Source: Dehalococcoidia bacterium
Lineage (GTDB): Bacteria > Chloroflexota > Dehalococcoidia > Bin125
NCBI GenBank assembly: GCA_022825265.1
Contig: JAJDXE010000008.1
Coordinates: forward strand, 28,883 to 92,882
Reading direction: 5' to 3'
Length of the DNA stretch: 64,000 bases
A program made the translations under genes and the position numbers. The stretch's first letter is position 1. The number at the start of each line of letters is the position of its first letter. Shown here in pieces: positions 43,459-51,442 of this stretch. The notes under the pieces were generated by a model. The model saw only the letters and a program-made list of their open reading frames with translations. It was not told the origin of the DNA and searched no databases.

Positions 43459-44301
43459 ATGTCAGACTCGGAGCGCGATCAAGAAGGCGTCCTCTACGTA
43501 GTCGCCACCCCGATCGGCAACCTCGAGGACATCACCCTGCGCGCCCTGCGCATCCTCAGCGAGGTCGACCTGATCGCCGCCGAGCATGTCCCCGTCGCCC
43601 GGACCCTGTTGCGCCACTACGAAATCGACACCCATGTCCTTCCCTACCACGACCGTGGCCCCGACGCTCGCCGCCTGGTCGAGCGAATCGAGCAAGGTCA
43701 ATCTGTCGCGCTCGTCTCCGACGCCGGCACACCTGGAGTCTCCGACCCCGGCCGCAACCTCGTCGCCGCTGCCGTCGAGGCAGAAATCGATGTCGTCCCC
43801 ATTCCCGGCGCCGCCGCTTCGGTCGTGCTCTGGTCGGTCAGCGGAGCTGACTCACCTCGCGTACATCTCTACGGGTTCCTGCCTCGCAAATCCAAGGACC
43901 GTCGGCAGGCCATCCAGGAACTCGCAGAGCTCGACAGTGGTTCGCTGATCTTCGAATCGCCTCGACGAATCGTCGACACACTCAGAGACTTGGCTGACGT
44001 GGTTCCCGACGCCCAACTGGTGATCGGCCGAGAGCTGACGAAGCTACATGAACAAATCTGGCGTGGTTCGCCAGCGGACGCGATTGAGGAGTTCAGCGAA
44101 CCTCGTGGAGAGTTCACCATCCTGATCATTCCACCCGCCGGCGACCAGCCGCGCTGGACGGACTCCGAGATCGCAGACGCTCTTGCCGACGCGGCATCTC
44201 AAGGCGCCTCACGATCGCAGGCCGCCCGCCACGTCGCCCAGCAGTCCGGCCGCCCGCGACGCGAGGTATACGGACTCTGGCCGTTCGGTCAGGATCGTTG
44301 A
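43459..44301 (+). CDS. rsmI: 16S rRNA (cytidine-1402-2'-O) methyltransferase
   Basis: The 280-aa product has the tetrapyrrole-methylase fold: LYVVATPIGNLEDITLRAL at the N-terminus, LVSDAGTPGVSDPG and PIPGAAASVVLWSVSG, all diagnostic of RsmI. It modifies the ribosomal decoding centre. The upstream open frame begins inside the divergent promoter region and is ignored. metG follows after 45 nt. Confidence 0.95.
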   Translation: MSDSERDQEGVLYVVATPIGNLEDITLRALRILSEVDLIAAEHVPVARTLLRHYEIDTHVLPYHDRGPDARRLVERIEQGQSVALVSDAGTPGVSDPGRNLVAAAVEAEIDVVPIPGAAASVVLWSVSGADSPRVHLYGFLPRKSKDRRQAIQELAELDSGSLIFESPRRIVDTLRDLADVVPDAQLVIGRELTKLHEQIWRGSPADAIEEFSEPRGEFTILIIPPAGDQPRWTDSEIADALADAASQGASRSQAARHVAQQSGRPRREVYGLWPFGQDR

Positions 44302-44346
44302 CGTGACGGAGACGTGCCAAGTCGAATCAACGCCTAACCTAGAGCC

Positions 44347-46014
44347 ATGAGCGACAACATCCTCGTCTGCGTGGCCTGGCCCTACGCCAACGGCCCAATC
44401 CACCACGGACAACTCGGCGGCGCTTACTTGCCAGCCGACATCTTCGCCCGCTACCACCGCATCCGCGGCAATCGGGTCGCCATGGTCTCCGGCTCCGACA
44501 CCCACGGCACCCCGATCACGGTCCGCGCCGACGACGAAGGCCGGACACCCGAAGAGGTGGTGGCCGAGTATCACCAGTCGATCCTCGACACCTGGGACGG
44601 GATGGGCATCGCATTCGACACCTTCACCACCACAATGACCGACAACCATCGCGACGTAGTGCACGGCCTGTTCAACGCACTGCTTGAGCACGACTACCTC
44701 TTCACGCAGACCCAGGACCTGTTCTACGACCCCGAAGCCAAACGATTCCTCCCCGATCGCTACATCGAAGGCCAGTGCCCGCACTGCGACGAGCCCCGAG
44801 CCCGCGGCGACCAGTGCGACACCTGCGGCCGCCAGCTCGACGCCATCGATCTGATCAACCCCCGCTCCCGCAACACCGGCGCAACGCCTGAGCTACGCAG
44901 CTCGGAACACTACTTCCTCCGTCTGACCGCGTTCGAAGAACCCCTGCAGGAGTGGCTCGACAACGACAAAGACTTCTGGCGAGCGCACGTGCTCAACTTC
45001 TCCAGGGGCATGCTGCGCGAGGGATTGCAGGATCGCGCCATCACGCGGGACATCGAATGGGGCGTGCCGGTTCCACTCGATGGCTGGGAAAACAAGCGCA
45101 TCTACGTCTGGTTCGAGGCCGTGATCGGCTACCTCTCGGCCACGGTCGAGTGGGCCCAGACCAACGGCGACGACGAAGCCTGGCGCGATTTCTGGCAGTC
45201 CGACGACGCCCGCATCTACAACTTCATCGGCAAAGACAACGTCCCGTTCCACACGATCATCTGGCCCGCCATCCTGCTCGGAGCGGGCGGCTACAACCTG
45301 CCCTACGACGTGCCCGCCAACCAGTACATCACCATGAGCGGCTCCAAGGCCAGCACCTCACAGCGCTGGGCTGTCTGGGTCAACGACTACCTCACCCGCT
45401 ACGACCCCGACCCGCTGCGCTACGCGCTCGCCGCGCAGATGCCCGAGACCGCCGACGCCGATTTCTCCTGGTCTGAGTTCCTGCGCCGCAACAACGACGA
45501 GCTGGTCGCGACCTGGGGCAACCTGGTCAACCGCGTGCTCTCGCTGATCAACCGCCACTTCGACGCGCAGGTGCCCGACCCGGGCCCGCTCGACCGCGAC
45601 GCGACACGGATGCTCGATCGCGCGCAGTCGGGACTCGAGCAGGTCGGGCAGTCGATCGAAGGCGTGCATCTGCGGCAGGGCATCCAGCAGGCCTTCGCCC
45701 TCGCCCAGGAAGCCAACCGCTATCTCGACCAGACTGCGCCCTGGCAGGCCGTCAAGACCGACAAGCAGGCCGCCGCCCGCAGCCTCTACACGGCGCTCAA
45801 CGTGATCGCCGCGCTGCGCACCGCGCTCGCGCCCTACCTGCCCTTCAGTTGCCAGCGCCTGCACGAGATGCTCAACACCGAGGGCAGCATCAACGACCTC
45901 GGCTGGCAGATGCACGCCCTCCGCCCGGGCGATCAGCTCCAGAAGCCCAAGCCCCTCTTCAAGAAACTCGACCCCTCGATCGTCGAGGAAGAGGAAGCCC
46001 GGCTTGGCACATAA
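44347..46014 (+). CDS. metG: Methionyl-tRNA synthetase
   Basis: The 555-aa product has the HIGH-like HHGQ (ANGPIHHGQLGG, residues 14-25), a zinc knuckle CPHCDEPRARGDQCDTC, and the WFEAVIGYLS region. The KMSKS position reads KASTS (GSKASTSQRWAVW), with the second Lys replaced by Thr. This looks like an alternate form seen in some lineages rather than decay, since the rest is intact. No C-terminal tRNA-binding appendix is present. TAACCT ends 6 nt before the ATG, as a probable -10 box. Confidence 0.95.
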   Translation: MSDNILVCVAWPYANGPIHHGQLGGAYLPADIFARYHRIRGNRVAMVSGSDTHGTPITVRADDEGRTPEEVVAEYHQSILDTWDGMGIAFDTFTTTMTDNHRDVVHGLFNALLEHDYLFTQTQDLFYDPEAKRFLPDRYIEGQCPHCDEPRARGDQCDTCGRQLDAIDLINPRSRNTGATPELRSSEHYFLRLTAFEEPLQEWLDNDKDFWRAHVLNFSRGMLREGLQDRAITRDIEWGVPVPLDGWENKRIYVWFEAVIGYLSATVEWAQTNGDDEAWRDFWQSDDARIYNFIGKDNVPFHTIIWPAILLGAGGYNLPYDVPANQYITMSGSKASTSQRWAVWVNDYLTRYDPDPLRYALAAQMPETADADFSWSEFLRRNNDELVATWGNLVNRVLSLINRHFDAQVPDPGPLDRDATRMLDRAQSGLEQVGQSIEGVHLRQGIQQAFALAQEANRYLDQTAPWQAVKTDKQAAARSLYTALNVIAALRTALAPYLPFSCQRLHEMLNTEGSINDLGWQMHALRPGDQLQKPKPLFKKLDPSIVEEEEARLGT

Positions 46015-46023
46015 AGGGAGCAT

Positions 46024-46815
46024 ATGAGCGAGCTTCCAACCCTCTTCGACACCCACGCCCACCTCCACGACCCCTGGATCGGCGACGACCTGCCCGAGGT
46101 GATGGCGCGGGCGAGCGAGGCGGGCGTCGAGCGGATTGTGACGATTGGCTGCTCGCTCGAAGACAGCCGCAACGCCATCGCCGTCGCCGAGCAGTACGAC
46201 AACGTCTGGGCAACCGTCGGCCTGCACCCGCACGACGCCAAGGACTGGAACACCGACCTCGAAGCCGAGTTCCGGCGATTGGCCGCCCACGAGCGAGTCG
46301 TCGCGATCGGCGAGATCGGCCTCGACTTCTACCGCAACCTCTCCCCACACTCCGACCAGTACCGAGCCTTTGAGGGTCAGCTTGGACTCGCGGACGAGCT
46401 CGAACTGCCGGTCGTGATCCACTCCCGAGACGCGCACGAGGACACCTTCGGCCTGCTCGAAGACTGGGCTGAACAGTGGAACCGCCCCAGGCCCCTCGGA
46501 GTCATCCACTGCTTCTCCGGGGACGCCGACCTCGCCCACCGCTACCACGACCTCGGTTTCCTCATCTCCTTCGCCGGCCCCGTCACCTACCCCAAGAACG
46601 ACGCCCTTCGCGCCGCCGCCGCATCCCTCCCCCTCGACGCCATCGTCATCGAAACCGACGCCCCCTACCTCAGCCCGCAGCGGCGTCGGGGGAAGCGGAA
46701 TGAACCCGCATATGTAAGGCTCACGGCCGACCAGATCGCGGAGGTTCGAGGGGAGTCACTCGAAGACGTCGCCGCGCACTCCACAGCAAACGGACTACGC
46801 CTCTTTCGAATCTAG
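46024..46815 (+). CDS. tatD: TatD-family metal-dependent deoxyribonuclease
   Basis: The 263-aa product has FDTHAHLHD, VAIGEIGLDFYRN, PVVIHSRDA, VIHCFSGD and VIETDAPYLSPQ, the full metal-ligand set of TatD. TatD acts as a Mg-dependent 3'-5' exonuclease. It follows metG after 9 nt with AAAGGGAG as ribosome site. Its last 21 nt overlap the end of the convergent gene at 46795. Confidence 0.94.
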   Translation: MSELPTLFDTHAHLHDPWIGDDLPEVMARASEAGVERIVTIGCSLEDSRNAIAVAEQYDNVWATVGLHPHDAKDWNTDLEAEFRRLAAHERVVAIGEIGLDFYRNLSPHSDQYRAFEGQLGLADELELPVVIHSRDAHEDTFGLLEDWAEQWNRPRPLGVIHCFSGDADLAHRYHDLGFLISFAGPVTYPKNDALRAAAASLPLDAIVIETDAPYLSPQRRRGKRNEPAYVRLTADQIAEVRGESLEDVAAHSTANGLRLFRI

Positions 46816-47790
46816 TTCGCTAAGGATGGTTCGAAGGCGGGGTTCTAGCACTCGCTGGAATCCCTCGAGTTTGTCTACGCACCACGCGACAGCTTTTGCT
46901 GTCTGATCCGGTGAGTCATGGATCGACAGGTCTCGGAACATCATCACCCTCCCAGCGATGCGACCGTGTGGACCGTCAGGGTCCGGGAAAAAGAACTCCG
47001 GCTCGAAGCCCAACTCGCGACAAATGTCCGCCCGGTCAAGGTCGAGCGCCTGGATGATCTCTTCGTTTCGGACGACGTCTCCAGTTCTGACGTCCAGATG
47101 GACAGTGACTTCTCCCGTTTGACGCCAATCAACCCAGAGCGTCAGGCCACGCTCATCAACGCGAAACGGAAAGGACTTTGACCGCCGTACAGAGCCAGCG
47201 CTTGTCGACTTTGTGATTCGTCTCGCGTGGGCGCGAGCCACAAGCTCGTTGAAGAATGCAATCCGTCGATTCCCCTCTTCATCGCTCATCTGCGATCCTG
47301 CGACTTGGGAACGCGCGCGGCGCGACCAGTTGTTGGGAAAAGCGACTGCTCGAAACTCCGGCGCCGGCAGTGAGTCACCGATACGCACTGCTCGAACTTC
47401 AACTCCGTAGGCCTCTATCTCTTCTGTTGTCCAGCGATTCAGCCAGTCCAGCGCAGCGCGATGTTCATCGCGGAAGTCAGGCGTAATCCAGATCAGCGTG
47501 AGCGCGTCGCGCCCCGCTGCGTACGTCAGGAGTTGACCGAGATGGCTGTGATCCGTCCGTTCCAGCTGATTCTCAATCACAACTACGGCCGAGTCATCTG
47601 CTTCAGCCAAGATGTCGACCGCAAAGGAGCCGACCCCGGCCTCAGACTCGACTAGTCGCAAGTCCAAACCCAGCGCCTCACCGAGATGATCCAGATTCTC
47701 CGCCAACCACGGCGTGAAGTCTCTAGACTCATCGCCCCAGATCTCTCGCAGGTCAACTTCTTGTAGTTGACCCAGTTTCTGCGTAATCAT
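46795..47790 (-). CDS. PD-(D/E)XK nuclease-like protein (DUF4268-like)
   Basis: The 331-aa product has a restriction-endonuclease-like core: FAVDILAEAD (Asp59), VVVIENQLERTDHSHLGQLLTYAAG (Glu73-Asn-Gln75 in the ExK position) and LTLIWITPDFRDEHRAALDWLN. The C-terminal half (FPNNWSRRAR; FFNELVARAHAR) resembles DUF4268 proteins found near restriction systems. Start ATG 47790 has GGGAAGGG before it; a TTG at 47808 is less likely. It stands alone among housekeeping genes, so it is probably an orphan defence-type or repair nuclease. Confidence 0.78.
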   Translation of the reverse strand: MITQKLGQLQEVDLREIWGDESRDFTPWLAENLDHLGEALGLDLRLVESEAGVGSFAVDILAEADDSAVVVIENQLERTDHSHLGQLLTYAAGRDALTLIWITPDFRDEHRAALDWLNRWTTEEIEAYGVEVRAVRIGDSLPAPEFRAVAFPNNWSRRARSQVAGSQMSDEEGNRRIAFFNELVARAHARRITKSTSAGSVRRSKSFPFRVDERGLTLWVDWRQTGEVTVHLDVRTGDVVRNEEIIQALDLDRADICRELGFEPEFFFPDPDGPHGRIAGRVMMFRDLSIHDSPDQTAKAVAWCVDKLEGFQRVLEPRLRTILSELDSKEA

Positions 47791-47826
47791 TTCGCGCACC
47801 CTTCCCAAAGTCCCTCAGCGAGACTC

Positions 47827-47836
47827 AGAGTACGCT
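47827..47836. promoter_or_regulatory. Overlapping divergent -10 boxes
   Basis: The 10-mer AGAGTACGCT reads TACGCT on the plus strand (47831-47836, 7 nt before the ATG at 47844) and TACTCT on the minus strand (47827-47832, upstream of the gene at 47790). The two boxes share two bases, so the genes may compete for polymerase. Confidence 0.4.
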
Positions 47837-47843
47837 AGGCCTG

Positions 47844-48824
47844 ATGACCACCCTCGACCGACTCTATGCGCCTGTTGCCGATGATTTGGCGATTGTTGAG
47901 GACACTCTTTCTCTCGTCGCTCAGTCGGACTTTCTGCCTCTGGAGGCGATGCTGAACCAGGTGCTTTCGCGGGGGGGCAAGCGGCTTCGGCCCGCGATCT
48001 CGCTGCTGTGCGGCGGATTCGGCGACTATGACGCCGACACACAGATTCCGCTGGCCGCGTCGATTGAGCTGCTGCACACGGCGACGCTGGTCCACGACGA
48101 CGTGATCGACTCCGCCGACACCCGGCGCGGACACGTCACGGCCAACGCGACCTTTGGCAATCCGGCCTCGGTGATGCTGGGCGACTACATGTTCGCCCAC
48201 GCCGCTGAGCTCGTCGCGCGGACGGGTCACATCGGCGTGATTCGGCTGTTCGCCGACACGCTGATGGTCATGGCAAAGGGCGAGTTGGCGCAGGATGTCT
48301 CCGCGTTCGACGCCGACTCGGGCACGATGCGCGACTACTACCGACGCATCCACGGCAAGACGGCGTCGCTGTTTGCGACGGCCGGCGCGGGCGGCGCGAT
48401 GATGTCCGCCTGCGACTCCGACACGATCGACTCGCTGCGCGAGTACGGCCGCTCGATCGGCATGGCTTTCCAGATCGTCGACGACATCCTCGACTTCTGC
48501 GGCACCGAGGAGCAGCTCGGCAAGCCGGTCGGCGGCGACCTCTCGGCCGGCACCCTGACCCTGCCGGCGATCGTGCTGATGGAGGACGATCCCAACGACA
48601 ACCCAATCAACCGCTTCCTGGACGCCAAAGACGACGGCGGTCGCGCCGAGCTGCTGGCTGAGGCACTCGAAGCGGCGCGTCAGCAGCCGATCGTTGAGCG
48701 CTGCATGGCGACCGTGGAGGAGTGGCGAGACCGCGGACTGACCGCGCTGCACGCCGCTCCGACGGACGGCCCGCGAGAGCAACTCACCGCGATCGCCGAG
48801 TTCGTCACCCAGCGCGACTTCTAG
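47844..48824 (+). CDS. Polyprenyl diphosphate synthase
   Basis: The 326-aa trans-prenyltransferase has GGKRLRP, the first aspartate-rich motif LVHDDVIDSADTRRG (Asp85, 86, 89) and the second motif FQIVDDILDF. Small residues before the first motif (HTATLVHDD) point to a long-chain product such as the quinone side chain. That would suit the respiratory chain encoded nearby, but chain length cannot be read with certainty. Confidence 0.92.
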   Translation: MTTLDRLYAPVADDLAIVEDTLSLVAQSDFLPLEAMLNQVLSRGGKRLRPAISLLCGGFGDYDADTQIPLAASIELLHTATLVHDDVIDSADTRRGHVTANATFGNPASVMLGDYMFAHAAELVARTGHIGVIRLFADTLMVMAKGELAQDVSAFDADSGTMRDYYRRIHGKTASLFATAGAGGAMMSACDSDTIDSLREYGRSIGMAFQIVDDILDFCGTEEQLGKPVGGDLSAGTLTLPAIVLMEDDPNDNPINRFLDAKDDGGRAELLAEALEAARQQPIVERCMATVEEWRDRGLTALHAAPTDGPREQLTAIAEFVTQRDF

Positions 48825-48837
48825 ACCCGGATTCCTT

Positions 48838-49278
48838 CTAGTCTCGCTTCATTGGCTGCGGCTGAGGCTTGCGCTCCGGCGCTCTCTTGGCCATCCGGTC
48901 CCGCTTCATCTCCCGCTCTTTGCGCCGGTCTTCCCGGGCCAACCGACGCTCGTGGATCTTTCGGTCGACGAGGTCCGTGTAGTCCTGCGTCGCCAGCGGC
49001 TCCTGCTCGCGCTGCTTCGTCACCTGCGGATGCTCGTAGGGGCGCGCCTTCTTGGGCAGGTAGGTGACTTCCTGGCCCAGGTGCCAGTAGGTGCCCTTGT
49101 CCGGGATTCGGCGCGGGTAGCCCTGTCGCATGATGAAGGCGGAGAAGGAGGAGGGCATGACGCGCTCGCACTCTTCGTCGCACTCGGGGCAGGGCTGTGG
49201 TTCCGGAGCCTCGCGGATCGGCCGCACGACCTCGAAAATCCCCGCGCAGTCTTCACACAGATACTCATATAGCGGCAC
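48838..49278 (-). CDS. FmdB-family zinc ribbon protein with long basic tail
   Basis: The 146-aa product starts MPLYEYLCEDC and has CPEC to complete a four-Cys ribbon, the FmdB regulatory domain. It continues with a C-terminal half rich in Lys/Arg/Glu (RRKEREMKRDRMAKRAPERK), which is longer than in typical ~80-aa members. It overlaps the recO end by 14 nt and is last in the ybaB-recR-recO operon. Nucleic-acid binding is plausible from the charge, not shown. Confidence 0.88.
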   Translation of the reverse strand: MPLYEYLCEDCAGIFEVVRPIREAPEPQPCPECDEECERVMPSSFSAFIMRQGYPRRIPDKGTYWHLGQEVTYLPKKARPYEHPQVTKQREQEPLATQDYTDLVDRKIHERRLAREDRRKEREMKRDRMAKRAPERKPQPQPMKRD

Positions 49279-50092
49279 GATGCTGCTCCTCTCGCTCTCT
49301 CTCAGCGGCGGATTTCACCGCGCTGCGACCAATCGTCTCTGCTCGCGCCAGGTCCTCGGCGAAGCCGCGTGAGCGCAGCCAACCGTCAAGGGCCTGCTCC
49401 AGCGACAGTCTCAGGTGCCGCTCAAGCTCTGCCGACGCTTCCGCGTCGACCCGCACCTGAGCCGTCGACTCGGCCGACGACCGTCGCATATAGCGTAACA
49501 ATCGAAACACAGGAGATGACAATCGCTGTCCGTGCCCCGCTCCGTGACAGTTCGGACAGACCACACCGCCATCGACAGCCGAGTAGCCATTGGCCTCAGG
49601 ACCCACGTCTGCTCGGCAGCGGACACAGACCTCAAGCTCCGGTCGATAGCCCTGTTGGTCGAAGAAGCGCAGCGTGAACCACCAGCGAATCGCGGGAGGC
49701 GACGGCGTCTCGGCCAGCGCGTTGAGCGAATGGCGCAGGAGCTGATAGAGCGGGCCGGACGAGACATCGACATCGGTCGAGCGATCGACCAGCTCCGCCA
49801 TCGCCAGGGCCTCGGTCATGCGATGGACGTCGTCGTGCAGCGACGGCCATGGGTCGAGCGTCTGTGCATCGGTGACGACGTACAACGACCGTCCCTGGGC
49901 CAGTCCGAACTGGCCGCGACTGAGCGGCTCGACATGGCCCGACATCTTGCTCAGGGGCTTGCGCACGCCCTTGGCGACCGCCTCGATCCGCCCGCGCGTG
50001 GGCGAGAACAGCACGCAGATCCGGTCGGCGTCACCGAGCGGACGCTGTCGCAGGACGATCGCCTCGGTGCGGATGGGGCGAATGCGCGGCAT
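49265..50092 (-). CDS. recO: DNA repair protein RecO
   Basis: The 275-aa product has the OB-fold start (RTEAIVLRQRPLGDADRICVLFS) and a four-Cys zinc site CVRC...CPNC. RecO loads RecA onto SSB-coated single strands together with RecR. Its ATG overlaps the recR stop as TGATG. Confidence 0.93.
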   Translation of the reverse strand: MPRIRPIRTEAIVLRQRPLGDADRICVLFSPTRGRIEAVAKGVRKPLSKMSGHVEPLSRGQFGLAQGRSLYVVTDAQTLDPWPSLHDDVHRMTEALAMAELVDRSTDVDVSSGPLYQLLRHSLNALAETPSPPAIRWWFTLRFFDQQGYRPELEVCVRCRADVGPEANGYSAVDGGVVCPNCHGAGHGQRLSSPVFRLLRYMRRSSAESTAQVRVDAEASAELERHLRLSLEQALDGWLRSRGFAEDLARAETIGRSAVKSAAEREREEQHRAAI

Positions 50093-50721
50093 CAGTCGGT
50101 TCCTTCGTCGCGCTCTACTTCGACCCGATGCGTCATCGCCGCTCGCAGCGTCCGTTCGTCGGCGTACTCGACATCGGCGCCGACCGGCAGCCCGTGAGCA
50201 ATCCGGGTGATCCTGACGCCCATCGCGCCGATCACTCGCGAGAGGTAGCCCGCCGTCGCCTCGCCCTCGAGGTTGGGGTTCATCGCCAGGATCACCTCCT
50301 GGACAGTTGCGTCGCCGAGCCGACTCAGCAGCTCGCGGACCTTCAGGTCCTCGGGTCCGACGCCGTCCATCGGCGAGATCGCGCCGTGCAAGACGTGATA
50401 ACGGCCTCGATGCACGCCGGCCCGCTCGATTGCGGCGACGTCGAGCGGCTCTTCAACGACGCAGATCGTGGAATCGTTGCGCTGGGGGTCGAGACAGATC
50501 GCGCAGGGATCGGCGTCGGTGATGTTCTGACAGGTGCCGCAGAGCCGGGTTGAATCCTTGACCTCGAGCAACGCCTCGGCCAGCGTCTCTGCCTCTGCTC
50601 GGGGCGCGCGCAGCACGTGATAGGCGAGGCGCTGCGCACTCTTCGGCCCGATTCCGGGCAAGCGATGGAAAGCCTCGATGAGGCGGGCGATCGTCGGGGC
50701 GGTCGCCGGCGAGCGCTGCAT
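50092..50721 (-). CDS. recR: Recombination protein RecR
   Basis: The 209-aa product has the helix-hairpin-helix FHRLPGIGPKSAQRLAYH, a four-Cys zinc finger CGTC...CAIC, a Toprim domain (ICVVEEPLDVAAIERAG) and the C-terminal Walker-B-like segment. It works with RecO. It follows ybaB after 11 nt. Confidence 0.96.
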   Translation of the reverse strand: MQRSPATAPTIARLIEAFHRLPGIGPKSAQRLAYHVLRAPRAEAETLAEALLEVKDSTRLCGTCQNITDADPCAICLDPQRNDSTICVVEEPLDVAAIERAGVHRGRYHVLHGAISPMDGVGPEDLKVRELLSRLGDATVQEVILAMNPNLEGEATAGYLSRVIGAMGVRITRIAHGLPVGADVEYADERTLRAAMTHRVEVERDEGTD

Positions 50722-50732
50722 GACGACGGCTC

Positions 50733-51119
50733 CTACTGCAGGCCGGGCAACGACAACCCGTCGGTCAGACCCGACATCCGCTCCTGCTGCATCTCTTCCA
50801 GCCGGTCCTGCGCCTCGTTCACCGCCGCCAACACCAAGTCTTGCAGCATCTCCGTGTCGTCCGGGTCGACGACATCCGGGTCGATCGTGACCTCACGCAG
50901 CTTGTGATCGCCGCCCAGCGTGACCGAGACGACGCCGCCACCGACCGAGGCCTCCACCGTTGCGTCCTTCAACTCGTCCTGGGCCTCGGCGAGTTGGGTC
51001 TGCAACTCCTGCGCGCGACGCATCATCTCCGGCGAAAAACCGCCGGCGCCGGCTACGCCTTGTCCGCGCTGCTTGTTCGAGCGCGCGGGACGGAACATGC
51101 CACCCTTCCGCTTCGCCAT
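50733..51119 (-). CDS. YbaB/EbfC-family nucleoid-associated protein
   Basis: The 128-aa product is a YbaB family member (MMRRAQELQTQLAEAQDELKDATVEASVGGGVVSVTLGGDHKL). A basic, glycine-rich N-terminal extension of about 28 residues precedes the core. The family binds DNA as a dimer. It is first in the ybaB-recR-recO-fmdB operon. AAGGG precedes the ATG and TAAACT at 51144-51149 is the likely -10 box. Confidence 0.92.
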   Translation of the reverse strand: MAKRKGGMFRPARSNKQRGQGVAGAGGFSPEMMRRAQELQTQLAEAQDELKDATVEASVGGGVVSVTLGGDHKLREVTIDPDVVDPDDTEMLQDLVLAAVNEAQDRLEEMQQERMSGLTDGLSLPGLQ

Positions 51120-51255
51120 CGTCAGCCCTTTCGCTGCATCTACAGTTTAGGCGCACGGTTCAGGCGCTTGGTAGAGGAGCAAGTTTCGGTTGTTCAGTCG
51201 GGAGTTTATCTGGCGGCTGCCGAGGCTTGATCTCCAGCAAAACACTGGGATCGCG

Positions 51256-51324
51256 TGTTCAGCTTGTTCAGGTTTGTTCAGCTCTGTTTAGTCGTGTCCA
51301 GCCATGTTCAGTCTTGATTAGCCA
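51256..51324. repeat. Seven TGTTCAG units with 10-bp period
   Basis: Units begin at 51256, 51265, 51275, 51285, 51295, 51305 and 51315, of the form TGTTCAGNNN with one or two changes in later units (TGTTTAG, TGTCCAG, TGATTAG). The period equals one helical turn, and no frame uses it. It lies between dnaX and the ybaB operon, upstream of the latter's promoter. Confidence 0.85.
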
Positions 51325-51330
51325 TTTTCT

Positions 51331-51400
51331 GGCCGGATTTGGACGATGCTGGACGGTCACGGACGGACCTGGACGGTTTTGGACGGATTTGGGCGGCTCC
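51331..51400. repeat. Seven GGACGG units with exact 10-bp period
   Basis: Units begin at every tenth base from 51331 to 51391: GGCCGG, GGACGA, GGACGG (four times) and GGGCGG, each followed by four variable bases. It follows the TGTTCAG array after 6 bp and stops shortly before the dnaX stop codon. The 51120-51442 gap holds no gene. Confidence 0.85.
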
Positions 51401-51442
51401 TGGGCGGCGATGTCGTACGGATGACGGACATGTTCGGGGGCA

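Noticed and set aside
44347..46014. metG as a pseudogene because the KMSKS loop is KASTS
   Set aside because: Every other signature and the full length are intact, and KxSTS-type loops look like a lineage variant rather than decay.
51256..51400. Possible CRISPR array
   Set aside because: Units are 10 bp with 3-4 variable bases, far too short for repeats and spacers, and no cas gene is present.
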